NCBI GenBank assembly: GCA_030737875.1
Contig: CM060924.1
Location: 150,592,197 to 150,656,196, forward strand
DNA length: 64,000 nt
From: Allium sativum
Lineage: Eukaryota; Streptophyta; Magnoliopsida; Asparagales; Amaryllidaceae
Direction: 5' to 3'
The notes under the pieces were generated by a model. It was not told the DNA's origin. It did no database searches and saw nothing but the letters and a program-made list of their open reading frames with translations. Of this stretch, positions 1-12,838 are shown one piece after another. The translations under genes were made by a program, and so were the position numbers. Positions within the stretch are counted from its first letter, which is position 1. The number at the start of each line of letters is the position of its first letter.

Positions 1-816
1 TAGTAAGGGTACATCTGACATATCCATGGCAATTAGGTTGATTGAGGTTAGATCCTCATACTAGATGTACACCTGAAGGCTACCACAATTTCGGGGGTTG
101 GGATCATATTATCATTTTATATAGGATACTAGTTGGGACACTAGTAGGGAATACGAATCATTCTATAAAAGACACTAGTTAGGATGCTAATTGGGTGGTG
201 CAGAGAAAGTAGGGAGTCAGAGAAAGAATCGAAGCGCATTCGGTTTATCTTGCCTTATCATATTTTATGCTAATCTTATTTTATCCCGTTATTATGGTAT
301 TGTGCTATGTTCAGTTTATTCATGTCATGATCCTTTTCCTCTTTAAATGCTAGTAATCACTGAGCTTACCAGACTTATTGTCTGACCCGTTTTCTTTTGT
401 CTTCTTTTCTTCCGTTCCCCCTCCAAGTAGTCAGGGAGGGAATAGCTCAGCTTAGTTTGGACCGTTTCTCTTTCCAAGCTTGAAGATTAGTCGATGTATT
501 GCTTTGAACTCTCTTTTCCACTGCTATGGCAGGCTCATGCTTTATTGGGGAATATCATTGTCATTTTATGCTTCTTTATTTTGTTAAACAAGACAGATGC
601 TTTGTTGTAATGGGTATTGGTGTTGGAAAACAATCTTTGTACATGTTGTTTTACCAAGCTGCTGTTTTATCAATAAAGTAAAGTTTTATTTATTTTCCGC
701 TGCTTCATTTGTCTGTCTTGTGATTTATCTGCATCTTTTACCTATACCTCTTCACTGAAATTAATGCATTCCCCTTGTGAGTGACATTAATGCATTCCCC
801 TTGTGAGTGAAATTAT
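1..816 (+). mobile_element. 3' portion of an LTR, family G
   Basis: This stretch has the layout of the last part of the other LTRs here: a CTGAGC/CTCAC-like run, the hairpin CAGAC-TTATT-GTCTG followed by ACCC (370-384), a pyrimidine-rich stretch, an AATAAA at 672-677, and a TTCCGCTG motif, as in families A and F. It has no coding content. The true LTR end is not visible because family D sequence begins near 817. The family resembles but does not match the others in the window. The orientation is inferred from the hairpin and AATAAA order. Confidence 0.55.
756..807. repeat. 26-bp tandem duplication
   Basis: Two adjacent 26-bp copies (756-781 and 782-807), differing by one base, contain ATTAATGCATTCCCC. 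They sit immediately before the junction with family D, so they may mark a repair event at that junction (inference). Confidence 0.85.
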
Positions 817-1201
817 TTCCAACAATCGATTAGTGGATTAAATTTTCCAAAACATAATTTTCATCAAAATATATATTCTTTTTACGAAAAATATACTTTT
901 GGACAAAATTATTTCATAAAAACTGGGTTAGACTGCTATGTTCAAGTGTTTAGAAACACCTATCAATACAGTGAGCTCTTACTGTACCAACCAATGTTCA
1001 TAACCCACTCAACAAATTAAACCAACACAAAACCATTTATATATCAAATTACAAAACGTCTCTCATATATATACACACTCATAGACAACTCATTCTAGGA
1101 TATTATTAACCCTATCTCTAATGAGTTACTTGTCCTAGGATACTAATGATCATATCTCTGACAAGTTTGTATCCCACAGAGCCAAGGTTTATCTAACCTA
1201 A

Positions 1202-1213
1202 GCTCCGATACCA
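1202..1213 (-). other. Primer binding site, truncated D copy
   Basis: The minus strand reads TGGTATCGGAGC, the type complementary to the 3' end of initiator tRNA-Met, directly after the LTR. It shows that interior sequence follows the LTR here too. Confidence 0.75.
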
Positions 1214-3490
1214 ACTTTAATGACCCGCACATTCACTCAGTTCAAACCGACCAAAAACTGAACCAATATCAGTTAAAGGTAAGAAAAAGTACGTTTCGTT
1301 AGGGTTTATCAGAGTAAACACAGCGGAGTACAAAACTCACAACGAAACAGACAAAATATAATAAGAATGTATTATTGCAGTGGAAACATTTTTTTGAATA
1401 CAAATCTGATTTTTACATACCATTACTCCATGTAGACTTAATATAATATACCGATAATAAGGTACATCCAACCTTCATATGAAACTCCAGCTCTCTCTAG
1501 AGCTCCAAGTCTTCAAGATTGAACCCAATCTCGATAACTAAAAAAATTTAACAGACTGCCCATGTGGAAATTGTGGGCATCCGCAGTTTGCAAGGGAAAA
1601 ACAAACTATGAGTCAGTCATGGGACTGGTATGAAAAAACCTTTTATTACTAATCTAATACTTTTCCTTAATTTGAATAAGTTATCTCGGGACCATGCCAC
1701 ATGTCGCGGAACGAGTTTCCTCCCAAGGATACAAGCACAACCAACTGCCAAAAATAGACTTACGGATCCTACATTGCAACAAACAATATGGAATTCCTCA
1801 ATCTACCCATTTAGATTTAATTCCCAAACTTAGATTTTCAAAATCAATTAACTTTACAGAAGTTATTTCTTTGGACTTTATACCCGAATTCTTATTTCAA
1901 ATAATTTGAAATACATATATAGATTTCATATCAAATTAGCTTTCACTTCGGGATCTCAAACCAAAACATATTCGAAAACCTCAAATATCTACTATACAAG
2001 AATATCAAAATATATGCCACCTGAATGAGAGATTGTCCTGATGACCAGGCTCCAGGTACACCTTATCACCATGATAATAATCCAGGTACGTCCACTCCCC
2101 AACCCAAGAGCGAACTATACCTTCAATGGACCGTAGTCCTCACATTCCCGACTTTTCATCACCAAGGCTATTACCCGATCATTAGTAACACATAGAAATC
2201 ATTTCAATACCCCGAAGTGGAAAAATCACCTACACCAATGCTAATCACAATTATAATCAAATCAATAAAGATTTCCAAATCATTTCAAAATCATAGGGTT
2301 TAGTCCTCGAAATCCCTTCTGTTTTCATAAAACATTTTTATAAAACATCCCCGGTCCAAAATCGGGAATAACACTTCTTTCCACTTAAGAAAACTCATTT
2401 CAAAATCATTTATTAAATTTGAAATGAAACAAAAAACATCGCTAAACACTTCATAGTCAAGTCGTGAAGTAGTTCACAACGTGATAGCATACAAATATTT
2501 CTGCCCAACACAATGCTAAATGTAAAAGCGTAATTTACTCATAAACTGGTGGAGCACAATCTAATCAATCAATCAATCACAATAATGAACTTGTATTATC
2601 AACCACTAATGATCATATAATTCATATAAATTCGTGGTGTTCATAACCATAGCTTTTCTTAACCCGAAGATTCATCAACTAAGAGCTAACTTCACAAATT
2701 CCTACCCAAACATTGGTTTTTTCTTATTATTGTGAATATATACTTAAAGATCACACCTTTATACGTAATTTCATATATAGCTCGAACCTAAAAGGGTTCA
2801 ATCTCTCTTTTACCAACTTAAACCATAGCTAATAACCCACAAATTCTTCACATAAGATCCAACTCCTTGAATTTCAATTAAAGGTCTAATCTTTCCATGT
2901 ATAAACACAAATTTGCACCTAAAGATCATACCTTTACATATGATTTCACTTAAAGGTCGAATCTTTAGGGATTTAACGCCCTTAGCCATATCAAATCACT
3001 TAATAATAACCCAAACGTATTACCAAAATTAAATCAAGGCATGTATATTGATGATATTCCATAAAAGTATGATTTTTCTGAACTATCATAAGGTGTTTAA
3101 CATCCAAATCTAAACAAGATGTCATTTTAACTTTATGAATCTACTTAAGGGTTATTAGCAAACATACAACATCAATATAACCAAAAACATACTATAAAGT
3201 TTCTAAGAAACATTTCATCAAACATCATATGTGCATCACAACAAAAAGCAACCAAAACCCTTAATACATTTAGATTTCCTCATCCCGTGAAGTCTAAGCT
3301 TTTGCCTAATGATTTCCAGCTCCAAGATCTATCTCCTTTTCTTTTTCTTCTTCTTTCTTTACTATTTTATTTTACTTTATATGTTATTTTCGGCCATGGA
3401 AAGCCATAGATGGACGAGCTTTAAGGTCGAAGAGAAGGAGGAGAAAGAAAGAGGTAAGGATGGAATGAAAATGTGAAGAGTGCATGTGCC

Positions 3491-3500
3491 TTTTTATAGC
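3491..3500 (-). promoter_or_regulatory. TATA box of D LTR, left copy
   Basis: The minus strand reads GCTATAAAAA, about 915 bp into the LTR, and is conserved in the other copy. It marks a probable U3/R boundary about 30 bp downstream. Confidence 0.6.
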
Positions 3501-3759
3501 CATGTTTAAGGGTATTTATGTCATTAACATAGAGACATTTGTCATGTTACTACCGTTGCTTAACATGTAAGTATACATGTGTTTAGGATTCCTTAAGAAG
3601 CCATAAGCTTAAGGAAGAAAAAACCTAATTGTCTTCTAACACATATTACCCCTTTAGCTTCTTTGAGAAGCTATGGACTTAAGGAAGAAAAATTCAAATT
3701 GTGTTCTTATACTTGTTACTCTCTTTAGCTTCTATGAGAGGCTATGCACTTAGGAAAGA

Positions 3760-4140
3760 AGGTACTAAAAAGAGCTTAAGGATGAAGGTACTAAGTTTGC
3801 ATAAGATAAGTATTAAGAAGCTTAAGGAGGAAGGCACTAAGAATTGGCTTCTAAGAGAAGTTACCAAGAAGTGGCTTCCAAGAGAAGTCATGTAGATATG
3901 ACTAAGATTCTAAGAGAAGTTAGTAATTTTTTGGCTTCCAGGAGAGGCTATTAAGGATTAGCTTCCTTGAGAAGCCATCTTTGGCTTCCAAGAGAAGCCA
4001 CTAAGAATTGGCTTTCTTGATAAGCTATCTTTGGCTTCCAGGGGAAGCCACTAAGCATTGGCTTTCTCAAGAAGCCACTAAAGATTGGCTTGGCTTCCAA
4101 GAGAAGCCACTGAGAATTGGCTTCCAAGAGAAGCTAGTAA
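3760..4140 (-). repeat. Tandem hairpin array in D LTR, left copy
   Basis: About ten degenerate units contain TGGCTTC-CAAGA-GAAGCCA, so each can fold into a stem-loop. It lies upstream of the TATA box in the transcription sense. Confidence 0.75.
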
Positions 4141-4413
4141 AAATTGATTTAGGAATTGTTTTAGTCTAACAGAATCTTGACTTAAGTCCTTAAATTTTGA
4201 TGTCACAAATTAAATTACTTAGCTACTTATTACATCATATTTCAGCATTGACAAAATTTTCATAGCTGACTATTTTATTAATCCGATATTTAATTAAATC
4301 GAAATTCAAATTGTATATTTTAATATTAAAACCGTATATACATTTAAAAAAAAATTCATTCAATCCTATTTAGATTCTTATGTTAAAATTGACTAAAATT
4401 TTAGGTCGTTACA

Positions 4414-4430
4414 TTTTCCCCCACTTAAAA
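4414..4430 (-). other. Polypurine tract of element D
   Basis: The minus strand reads TTTTAAGTGGGGGAAAA immediately before the TGTAACGACC start of the LTR. This is the plus-strand priming site for reverse transcription. Confidence 0.8.
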
Positions 4431-5247
4431 TGATTTCGTCCTCGAATTTGAAGTCGTAACTAATGGTCGGGTTAATAACCAATACCTTTATTATTAACCC
4501 GAGGGCTCTGTTGGTTAACTCCACTATTTCGCTTTATCTGTTTATTCATTGGGCATAGAACTGCATAATGTACCTCTTTATGTTTTTATTACCGCAAACA
4601 CCCACAATTTTCCTTCATTCTTATCCTTTTTGGAGTAACTATAAATATACCTGTATAGGTCGAACCTGTTTTCTTCTTCGATCCTCTCATAAATCCTTTT
4701 CGCTTGTTTTCGATTCATCATCCTAGGTTAGACCTTAGTTAAACATGTCCTATAACATTTAATATTTTACCAAAAAGTTTTATAATCTCTTTAGCAAATA
4801 CCTCGACTGCCCAAAATCATCGAGAATTCAAATTTCTTAATTAGTTATATTAATTTTTATCTCCAGCAATCGATTAGTAGATTTAATTTTCCAAAGCATA
4901 ATTTTCATCAAAACATATATCCTTTTTACGAAAATATACTTTTGGGCAAAATTATTTCATAAAAACTGGGTTAGACTGCTATGTTCAAGTGTTTAGAAAC
5001 ACCTATCGGTACAGTGAACTCTTACTGTACTGGCCAATGTTCATAACCCACTCAACAAATTAATCCAACACAGAACCGTTTATATACCAAATTACAAATG
5101 CGTCTCTCAGATATATATACACACAAACACATAACTCATTCTAGGGTATCACTAACCCTATCTCTAATGAGTAACATGTCCTAGGATACTACTGATCCTA
5201 TCTTTGACAATTCTGTATCCCATAGAGCCAAGGTTTATCTAACCTAA

Positions 5248-5259
5248 GCTCCGATACCA
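5248..5259 (-). other. Primer binding site of element D
   Basis: The minus strand reads TGGTATCGGAGC a few bases after the LTR, tRNA-iMet type. It is identical to the site in element B. Confidence 0.8.
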
Positions 5260-7530
5260 ACTTTATCGACCCACACTTCCACTCACTTCAAACCGACAAA
5301 AAACTGAACCAACGTCGATTCAAGGTAAGCAAAAGTACGTTTCCTTAGGGTTTATCAGAGTAAACACAACGGAATACAAAACTCACAGCGGAACAGATAA
5401 AATATAATAAGAATATATTATTGCAGTGGAAACATTTTTTTGAATACAAATCTGATTTTTACATACCATTACTCCATGTAGACTTAATATAATATACCGA
5501 TAATAAGGTACATCCGGCCTTCATATGAAACTCCAGCTCTCTCTGGATCTCCAAGTCTTCAAGCTTGAACCCGATCTTGATAACTAAAAAAAACTAACAG
5601 ACTGACCATGTGGAAATTGTGGGCACCCGCAGTTTGCGAAGGAAAAACAAACTACGAGTCAGTCATGGGACTGGTGTGAGAAAAGCTTTTATTACTAATC
5701 TGATACTTAGCCTTAATTTGAATAAGGTATCTCGGGACCATGCCACATGTCGTGGAACGAGTTTCCTTCCAAGGATAAATGCACAACCAAATACCTAAAA
5801 TAAGCTTACGGAGCCACAATGCAACAAACAATAGGCAATTCCTCAATCTACCCATTTAGGTTTAATTCCCAAACTTAGATTTTCAAAATCTAATTAACTT
5901 TACAAAAGTTATTTCTTTGGACTTTATACCAGAATTCTTATTTCAAATCATTTGAAATACATATATAACTTTCATATGAAATTAGCTTTCACTTTTGGAT
6001 ATCAAACCAAAACATATTCGAAAACCTCAAATATCTACTATACAAGCATATCAAGTTTATGCCACCTAATCGAGAGATTCCCCTGATGACCATGAACCAG
6101 GTACACCTTATCACCCTGATAATAATCCAGGTATGTCCACTCCCCAACCCAAGAGCGAACCATACCTTCCGTGGACCGTAGTCCTCACATTTCCGACTTT
6201 TCATCACCGAGGCTGTTACCCGATCACTAGTAACACATAGAAATCATTTCTATATCCTGAAGTGGAAAAATCACTTACACCAATAATAATCACAATTATA
6301 ATCAAATCAATATAGTTTTCCAAATCATTCAAAATCATTGGGTTTAGTCCTCGAAATCCCTTCTGTTTTATAAAACATTTTAATAAAACATTCCCTGTCC
6401 AATATCGTGAATAATACTTCTTTCCACTTAATAAAACTCATTTCAATATCATTCATTAAATTTGAAATGAAACAAACAACATCGCTAAACACCTCATTGT
6501 CAAATTGTGAAGTGTTTCACAAGGTGGTAACATACAAATATTTCTACCCAACCCGATGCTAAATGTAAAAGCGTATTTTTTTCATAAACTGGTCGAGCAC
6601 AATCCAAACCATCAATCAATCACAATAATGAACTTGTATTATCAACCACTAATGATCATATAATTCATATAAGTTCGTGGTGTTCATAACCATAGCTTTT
6701 GTTAACCCAAAGATTCATCAACTAAGAGCTATCTTCACAAATTCCCACCAAAACATTGGTTTTTCCTTATTATTGTGAATATATACTTAAAGATCACGCC
6801 TTTATATATAATTTCATACATAGCTCGAGCCTAAAAGGGTTAAATATCACTTTTACCAACTCAAACCATAGTTAATAACCCACAAATTCTTCACATAAGA
6901 TCCAACTCCTTGAATTTCTATTAGAGGTCTAATCTTTTCATGTATAAACACAAATTTGCACCTAAAGATCATACATTTACGTATGATTTCACATAAAGGT
7001 CGAATCTTTAGGGATTTAACACCCTTAACCATATCAAATCACTTACTAATAATCCAAACATATTACCAAAATTAAATAAAGGCATGTATATTGATGATAT
7101 TCCATAAAAGTAAGATTTTTGTGAACTATCATAAGGTGTTTCACTTCCAAATCTAAACAAAATGTCATTTTAACTTTATGAATCTACTTAAGATTTATTA
7201 GCAAACATACGCTATCAATATAACCACAAACATACGATAAATTTTCTAAGAAACATTTCATCAAACATCATATGTGCATCACAATAAGCAACCAAAACCC
7301 TTAATACATTTAGATTTCCTCACCCCATGAAGTCCAAGCTTTTGCCTGATGATCTCTAGTTCCAAGATCTACCTCCGTTTCTTTTTCTTCTTCTTTGTTC
7401 ACTTTTTTATTTTATTTTATATGTTATTTTCGGCCATGGAATGCCATGGATGAAGGAGCTTTAAGGTCGAAGAGAAGGAGGAGAAGGAAAGAGGCAAGGA
7501 TGGAACGAAAAGGGAAAGAGTGTAGTTGCC

Positions 7531-7540
7531 TTTTTATAGC
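7531..7540 (-). promoter_or_regulatory. TATA box of D LTR, right copy
   Basis: The minus strand reads GCTATAAAAA at the same LTR position as in the left copy. This is the upstream LTR in the sense direction, so it would drive the element. Confidence 0.6.
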
Positions 7541-7819
7541 CATGTTTAAGGGCATTTATGTCATTAACATAGGGACACTTGTCATGTTACTACCATTGCT
7601 TAACATGTAAGTGTACATATGTTAAGGCTTCCTTAAGAAGCATAAGCTTAAGGAAGAAAAAACGAAATTGTCTTCTAACACATATTACCCCTTTATCTTC
7701 TTTGAGAAGCAATGGACTTAAGGAAGAAAAATTCAAATTGTCTTCTTATACCTGTTACTCTCTTTAGCTTCTATGAGAAGCAATGCACTTAGGAAAGAAG
7801 GCACTAGAAAGAGCTTAAG

Positions 7820-8180
7820 GAGGAAGGTACTAAGTATGCATAAAATAACTATTAAAAGGCTTAAGGAGGAAGGCACTAAGAATTGGCTTCCAAGAGAAGC
7901 TACCAAGAAGTGGCTTCTAAGAGAAGTCATGTAGATATGACTAAGCTTCTAAGGGAAGCTAGTAATGTTTTGGCTTCCAGGAGAAGCTATTAAGGATTAT
8001 CTTGCTTGAGAAGCCATCTTTGGCTTCCATGAGAAGCCATTATGGATTGGCTTCCTTGAGAAGCTATATTTGGCTTACAAGGGAGGCACTAAACATTGGT
8101 TTTCTCAAGAAGCCACTAAAGATTGGCTTAGCTTCAAAGAGAAGACACTGAGAATTGGCTTCCAAGAGAAGCCAGTAAAA
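7820..8180 (-). repeat. Tandem hairpin array in D LTR, right copy
   Basis: The same GGCTTC/GAAGCC stem-loop units as in the left LTR, diverged unit by unit. Confidence 0.7.
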
Positions 8181-8450
8181 ATTGATTAAGGAATTGTTTT
8201 AGTCTAACATAATCTTGACTTAATTCCTTAAATTCAAATGTCACAAATTAAAATACTTAGCTACTTACTATATCATATTTCAATATTGACAAATATTTTC
8301 AAAGTTGAATGTTTTGTTAATCCGATTTAATTAAATCGAAATTCAAATGGTATATTTTAAAATTAAAACCATATATACATTTAAAAAATAATTCATTCAA
8401 TCGTATTTAAATTCTTATGTTAAAATTGACTAAAATTTTAGGTCGTTACA

Positions 8451-8616
8451 GAGTTGTTTTCAGATAATAAATCTGATCCCGGTCTCTCCGTATTAACGAT
8501 GGAAAAATGGTCAAAACTTTGATAGACAGTTATTTAACTATCAAAGGAAAACATCCATACACACAACGATCGTATTTCCGAATGGAAATTTTATCGATCA
8601 ATCATCAATCAACATT
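8451..8616 (-). mobile_element. Fragment of a family A LTR
   Basis: The reverse complement matches about 49596-49764 (and the 3' LTR equivalent) of element A, including ATGGATGTTT, the GATAGTTAA...CTATCAAAG segment and GGAGAGACCGGGATCAGATT. It is cut on the left by the D LTR end and on the right by element E, so both inserted into or recombined with an older family A LTR. Confidence 0.8.
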
Positions 8617-8996
8617 TGTAGCAGCCAGTATTTTACGTATCGGAAAATCATAAAATATTTTTATTTTATTCCCTGAGGGTTGGATCATTTTCATCTTTTA
8701 ATATGTTGTTTATGGGATGTGAGACATGTCCATAATTTTTACCGATTTTGTTCGTAAGAATTTTTCCCCTGTCAGTCTTCTACAGGGCATAGCTTTTGAC
8801 TTAGGTCGAATAAGAGGGTGAGACCTGTTCCATTAAAAAGGAATTGATGATTGCCTTTCCGCAGAGTGGTTACATTAACGATTTGGCTCAACAGTTTGGG
8901 AGGAATCGGTGTTTTAAGGTTTAACAGTTGGGTGTTCAGGTTTTGGAGCCTTAATGGGTTGACTTGGGAAGGCCCATTAGTGGGCTAGTGGAATCC

Positions 8997-9004
8997 TATA
9001 AATA
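8997..9004 (+). promoter_or_regulatory. TATA box of E 5' LTR
   Basis: TATAAATA lies about 380 bp into the LTR and is conserved at 22209-22216 in the 3' LTR. Confidence 0.6.
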
Positions 9005-9654
9005 AGTTGTGAGGGAGGAGGGAAAAAGTTTACTTTCCCATTCTCTCATTTGGAGGCATTGATCTCGTTCTTCCTCTAACACCTTTCCACCATTAAAATC
9101 CTAATCCATGGAAGGAAATCATATATCTACACCATTGGAGGCTAGATCTACATCAATTGAAGCAACGATTCATCGAATCAAGGTGTTTGGTTCGAGGTGC
9201 TTGGTTTTTGAATTCTTATTTCTACCATTTTATCATGTTTTGGAGAATCAATGAGTGGATTACATCTCTCACATGGATTAAACGAAGTGTATGAGTAGTA
9301 GATCATGTTTTTCATCAAATTCAAGTGTTTTCCCTTAGATATATGGATTGGTAAGTTAATTTTCATATAGATCACCCTAGGATCTGATTTAACAAGTTTA
9401 CATACGTAATTTCTATGATATTTCATACGAATGCACAAGTTAGACCCATGGTTTTTGTTCATATGCATATTTGTGGTGATTTTGGTGAATTTGACATTAT
9501 CATTGATAGAATTGTCATATTGATGATATTATTGATTTCATAACATGCTTGTAATCCTTTTGGATGAATTGGATGAGTTAGTTTCATCGGATTTATCTTT
9601 TGGTGAAGTTTTGGTCGAAATCGGAGTTGAATTGCAATATGAAGGTTTTAGGTC

Positions 9655-9870
9655 GGCCATAAGTTGGATCGGCCGTAAGTGGGTCGCCTAGTCAGATGAA
9701 GTGGGTCGGCCTAGTCATTCAAAGGTGGGTCGGCCTAGTCAGAAGAAGTGGGTCGGCCTAGTCATTTAGAGGTGGGTCGGCCTAGTTAGAAGAAGTGGGT
9801 CGGCCTAGTCATTTAGAGGTGGGTCGGCCTACTCATTCAAAGTTGAGTCGGTTGGTTCCAAATCATGTCA
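9655..9870 (+). repeat. GGGTCGGCCTAG tandem array
   Basis: Repeated GTGGGTCGGCCTAGTC units with alternating spacers (CATTTAGAG or AGAAGAA). The array continues after the inserted solo LTR at 16703-16975 as the variant GGGTCGGACTAAAGTT. It is a direct repeat without an obvious stem-loop. Confidence 0.85.
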
Positions 9871-9874
9871 TGGG

Positions 9875-9879
9875 GAGCA
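9875..9879. other. Target-site duplication GAGCA, left
   Basis: Matches 16698-16702 on the other side of the solo LTR and proves a single insertion into the LTR of E. Confidence 0.9.
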
Positions 9880-10244
9880 TGAAACGACCCAAACTCGCCC
9901 GTGATGGAAAGCCCGGATTGAGTTGAGAACACGACAAATCAGAATACAAACAAAAGAACATTTCATTGCTTATTACAACAATTACATCAGAGTACAAGAA
10001 TACAATAGAGTACGAATAAATAATATACATCAGAAAAATATCAGAGATTAAAATACATTACATAGCAGTGGAAAATAATACATAACACAACTATAAGAAA
10101 TACACGGTTACAGAGCGTTCCGAATATAGCTCCATCTGTAAAACATGATCATATAAAATAGAAATCTGCAAAACCAAAACTACTAGCTGCCCGTGTGGAA
10201 AACTGGGGCACCCGGAGTTTAGGTTAAAACAATAAACTCCAGGT

Positions 10245-10258
10245 TAGTCATGTGACTG
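10245..10258 (-). other. Conserved 3'-LTR hairpin, family C
   Basis: The minus strand reads CAGTC-ACAT-GACTA. It is followed by a second hairpin, GGAGTTTA...TAAACTCC, and a GGGTGCCC motif, as in families A and D. Confidence 0.65.
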
Positions 10259-11144
10259 GTGTGAGAACTAAAACAATTATTAATCTTTACTTAAAAACAA
10301 AGAAAATCAAGGGACCACGCCGTATAACACGGAATGAGTTTTCTCCCAAGAATACCAGTGCATAAAACAAACATCGCGATGCTTTTTGGAAAAATGAAGC
10401 TATAATATGACTCATGTCCCATCACATAATGCAACGCAAGCTGGAGGATAGAGTTTTCCCTTATAATAGCCAAACATGGTGGGTACGTTTAAAACAAATC
10501 ATTTTGATATTACTATAAGAGTATAGTGTCAAAATCAACTTCAAATATAAACGTATCCGTCATAGACGGCATGGGTACCATATATCGTGTCGCCATACTA
10601 GGCTCTACAATTAAAACCGAAATGTCACGTATTGGAAATTGGATTTCCATCATGAGTCGAGGCAAGGGATGTACTCCTCACCGCTTCGAGACACTCTAGC
10701 AAATTTCTCAGGACTACACACCCTGGTCAACCCTTGCATACTGTAGTGCCGGTCCTCCCTTATGTTTAAGGATTAGTTATTCCTGAACACACGTTTCCCG
10801 GTCCTATAGGACCTATCCATCGGCTCCGTAGTAACCGATATATCAAAGGTGCCTTTCTATCCATCATTCACATAGGTTAAAATATAAATTTCTGGGCTCT
10901 ATACCATGACAACACCCGTAGCTAGAATGAAACATCATGTTCTCACTGCGTCCCTTCTCCAGTTTTTGACTCATACCGAGGTGTGACGATCGCGAATTAA
11001 CGCTATACACAAAGCTATGTCATTTAAGGCCATGCTTTGATCATCAACCATAAGACTCTGCTTTTCAGCAGAAGCCTTGATCACAACATCTCTGCATACC
11101 ACATAGGCAAACCACGCCATGCAACTGATGTTAATATATACATA

Positions 11145-12200
11145 TATATATATATATAACCTCTGACCTCGTACGTCTCAGAGAAGGGCGTTAAGCAAGA
11201 GAATAAATTCTCCGCCGCCAAACAGATATATATTTAATAGCAATCAATTAACATAGAATGAAATCCAATGTTAGACACACATCCATTTATAAGTCCGTTC
11301 TGGGTCTGAACGAAACCTGAGGCACCTTATTCCTTGCCCCATATGTCCAATACAGGAGAGAGGCCCTCGCATATCCATCAATCTTCAAGTACGTCTGGAT
11401 GATCACCACTTATTACCTTGTCTCGGGTGTACAGCTCAATCAAGACATCAGTAATCATCCAAACGATGTGAAGATCTCCGGTCTTCAATCACCGTCTTCA
11501 TCGTCGACTTATCATCGAAGTAATTATTCAGAATGGGTATAAACCTGACATTTCCGAATAACTCGCGTATCTCATAAACAAGTGCTATAAAAACACAACA
11601 TATGACTCATTCCAATCGAGAATATTCTTTAATTCAAATATTCTTTTCACAATTTTAAGCCAAAATAAGGTTTTCCAAACTAGTCGGGATTAACGAACCT
11701 TACCGAAGAAATCATTTATTTTATTTCCCAATCCCAACCTATTCGTTCAATTGAGAAAAACTGGTAATACTCCATACCTAACACCACGGTGTTATCGGTA
11801 AAATTAATTACCATTTCATGTTCAAATTTAATTAAAGATTTAACTATCGCTTGGAGCAAAACTGGTGATACTCCATTCTCGATCATTTCACAAATTTGAT
11901 AATTTAAATTATCACTTTCACATTTCAATATAATTAAAGATTCCTTAAAACTCCTCTTAGTTTTAATTCTCCAACAATCATTATTTAATGATTATTTAAC
12001 TTTGAAACCCCAAACATGCCACATCGATAATCTACACCGTACCACTGATTTCTGCCAATATATAACCTCAGAGCTCGTACGTCTCAGGGAAGGGTGTTAA
12101 GCACGAGAATAAATTCTTCGCCACCAAACAGATATATATTTAGCAGAGATCAACACTGCAGTTCGAAATACATTGTTAGACATGTAATCCTGTCTTTAAC
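11145..12200 (-). repeat. Internal duplication in the C solo LTR
   Basis: The segments 11150-11260 and 12060-12165 are similar, sharing CTCGTACGTCTCAG, AGAATAAATTCT and CCAAACAGATATATATTTA. The second is about 0.9 kb further along. This duplication accounts for part of the excess length over the other family C copy. Confidence 0.7.
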
Positions 12201-12812
12201 TTGGTTAAAGAACTAATGTCATTTAAAACACAGTTCACGATAAACCCAAAATTACATTCCATTTAATTATGGAATCTTCATGGAAAATCGATCAATATAT
12301 ATAATCGATATCAATTTCCGTATCCGACTAATAATATATATGGAATAACGGCAAAGCCTTTTAAATTCTATATATAGTAACAGTCTTCCTCCGTAGAAGC
12401 TCACTTCGATCACTACCAAAACGAATTCCATTCCATTCCAATTTATTTTATTAAATTGGAAAACTTTACTTTGAAAAACATCCATTAAATCTTAATAAAA
12501 AGATTTATATATTCGAAATCACATTTCACTGTAAATCGGGTTAAAGAACGAATGTCGTTAAAAACACAGTTCACAATAAACCCAATTCACATTCCATTTT
12601 ATTCCAATTAATAAATATAATTGGAAACTCTAATAATCTTATTAAAAGATTATTCTTTTCACAACGGGGTTTAAGAACAGTGTTACTGAAGACATCATTC
12701 ACGAAAAACCCAAAATCCAATTTAATATTAAATATAAGGCTCTAAATAGAAATTATAACGGCTTATATTCAATATCAAATTATGAATCCTACACATATCG
12801 TATAGGGAATAA

Positions 12813-12838
12813 CGATATATATATATATATATATATAT
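12813..12838. repeat. (AT)n microsatellite
   Basis: An uninterrupted run of alternating A and T inside the C solo LTR. A related palindromic AT tract lies at 13400-13450. Confidence 0.9.

Larger units (their letters stand above)
1216..4413 (-). repeat. LTR of element D, left copy
   Basis: Read on the minus strand it begins TGTAACGACC (ending at plus position 4413) and runs to the primer site. The inner boundary is uncertain by a few bases because the expected CA end is not clear. It contains a TATA box (3491-3500), a tandem hairpin array (about 3760-4140) and the conserved double hairpin near 1570-1627. The small reading frames in it are not supported as genes. Confidence 0.8.
4414..5261 (-). 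other. Non-coding interior of element D
   Basis: About 850 bp lies between the LTRs. Its 5' end (minus strand) is a TGGTATCGGAGC primer site and its 3' end is a purine tract preceded by the ATTCGAGGACGAAAT motif (plus 4433-4447). No open frame of note and no Gag or Pol motif is visible. Confidence 0.8.
817..8450 (-). mobile_element. Non-autonomous LTR element D, tandem and truncated
   Basis: Positions 820-4413 and 4861-8450 are direct repeats. On the minus strand the order is LTR (8450 to about 5262), primer site, 0.85-kb interior, purine tract, LTR (4413 to about 1216), primer site again, and a truncated interior ending near 817. This LTR-interior-LTR-interior order lacks the last LTR and is best explained by unequal recombination or truncation. 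No gag or pol is present. The LTR copies differ visibly at many sites, so it is older than A or B. No matching target duplication was found at the outer ends. Confidence 0.8.
5262..8450 (-). repeat. LTR of element D, right copy
   Basis: A direct repeat of 1216-4413 at about 3.19 kb, beginning TGTAACGACC on the minus strand at plus position 8450. It contains a TATA box at 7531-7540, a hairpin array at about 7820-8180 and a CAGTC/GACTG hairpin at 5660-5673. Confidence 0.8.
8617..9879 (+). repeat. 5' LTR of E, first part
   Basis: It starts TGTAGCAGCC, a mutated version of the TGTAACATCC that opens the 3' LTR at 21828. Similarity to 21828-22513 is clear, including a shared TATTTTTATTTTATTCCCTG segment. 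Its last part is a GGGTCGGCCTAG tandem array into which the family C LTR inserted. Total LTR length without the insertion is about 2.87 kb. Confidence 0.85.

Noticed and set aside
8451..8455. GAGTT as a target duplication of element D
   Set aside because: No matching GAGTT adjoins the other end of the block, which is truncated near 817.
9655..9870. Telomere-like or satellite DNA from GGGTCGG words
   Set aside because: The unit is longer and irregular, and it is part of the E LTR, continuing after the solo LTR insertion.
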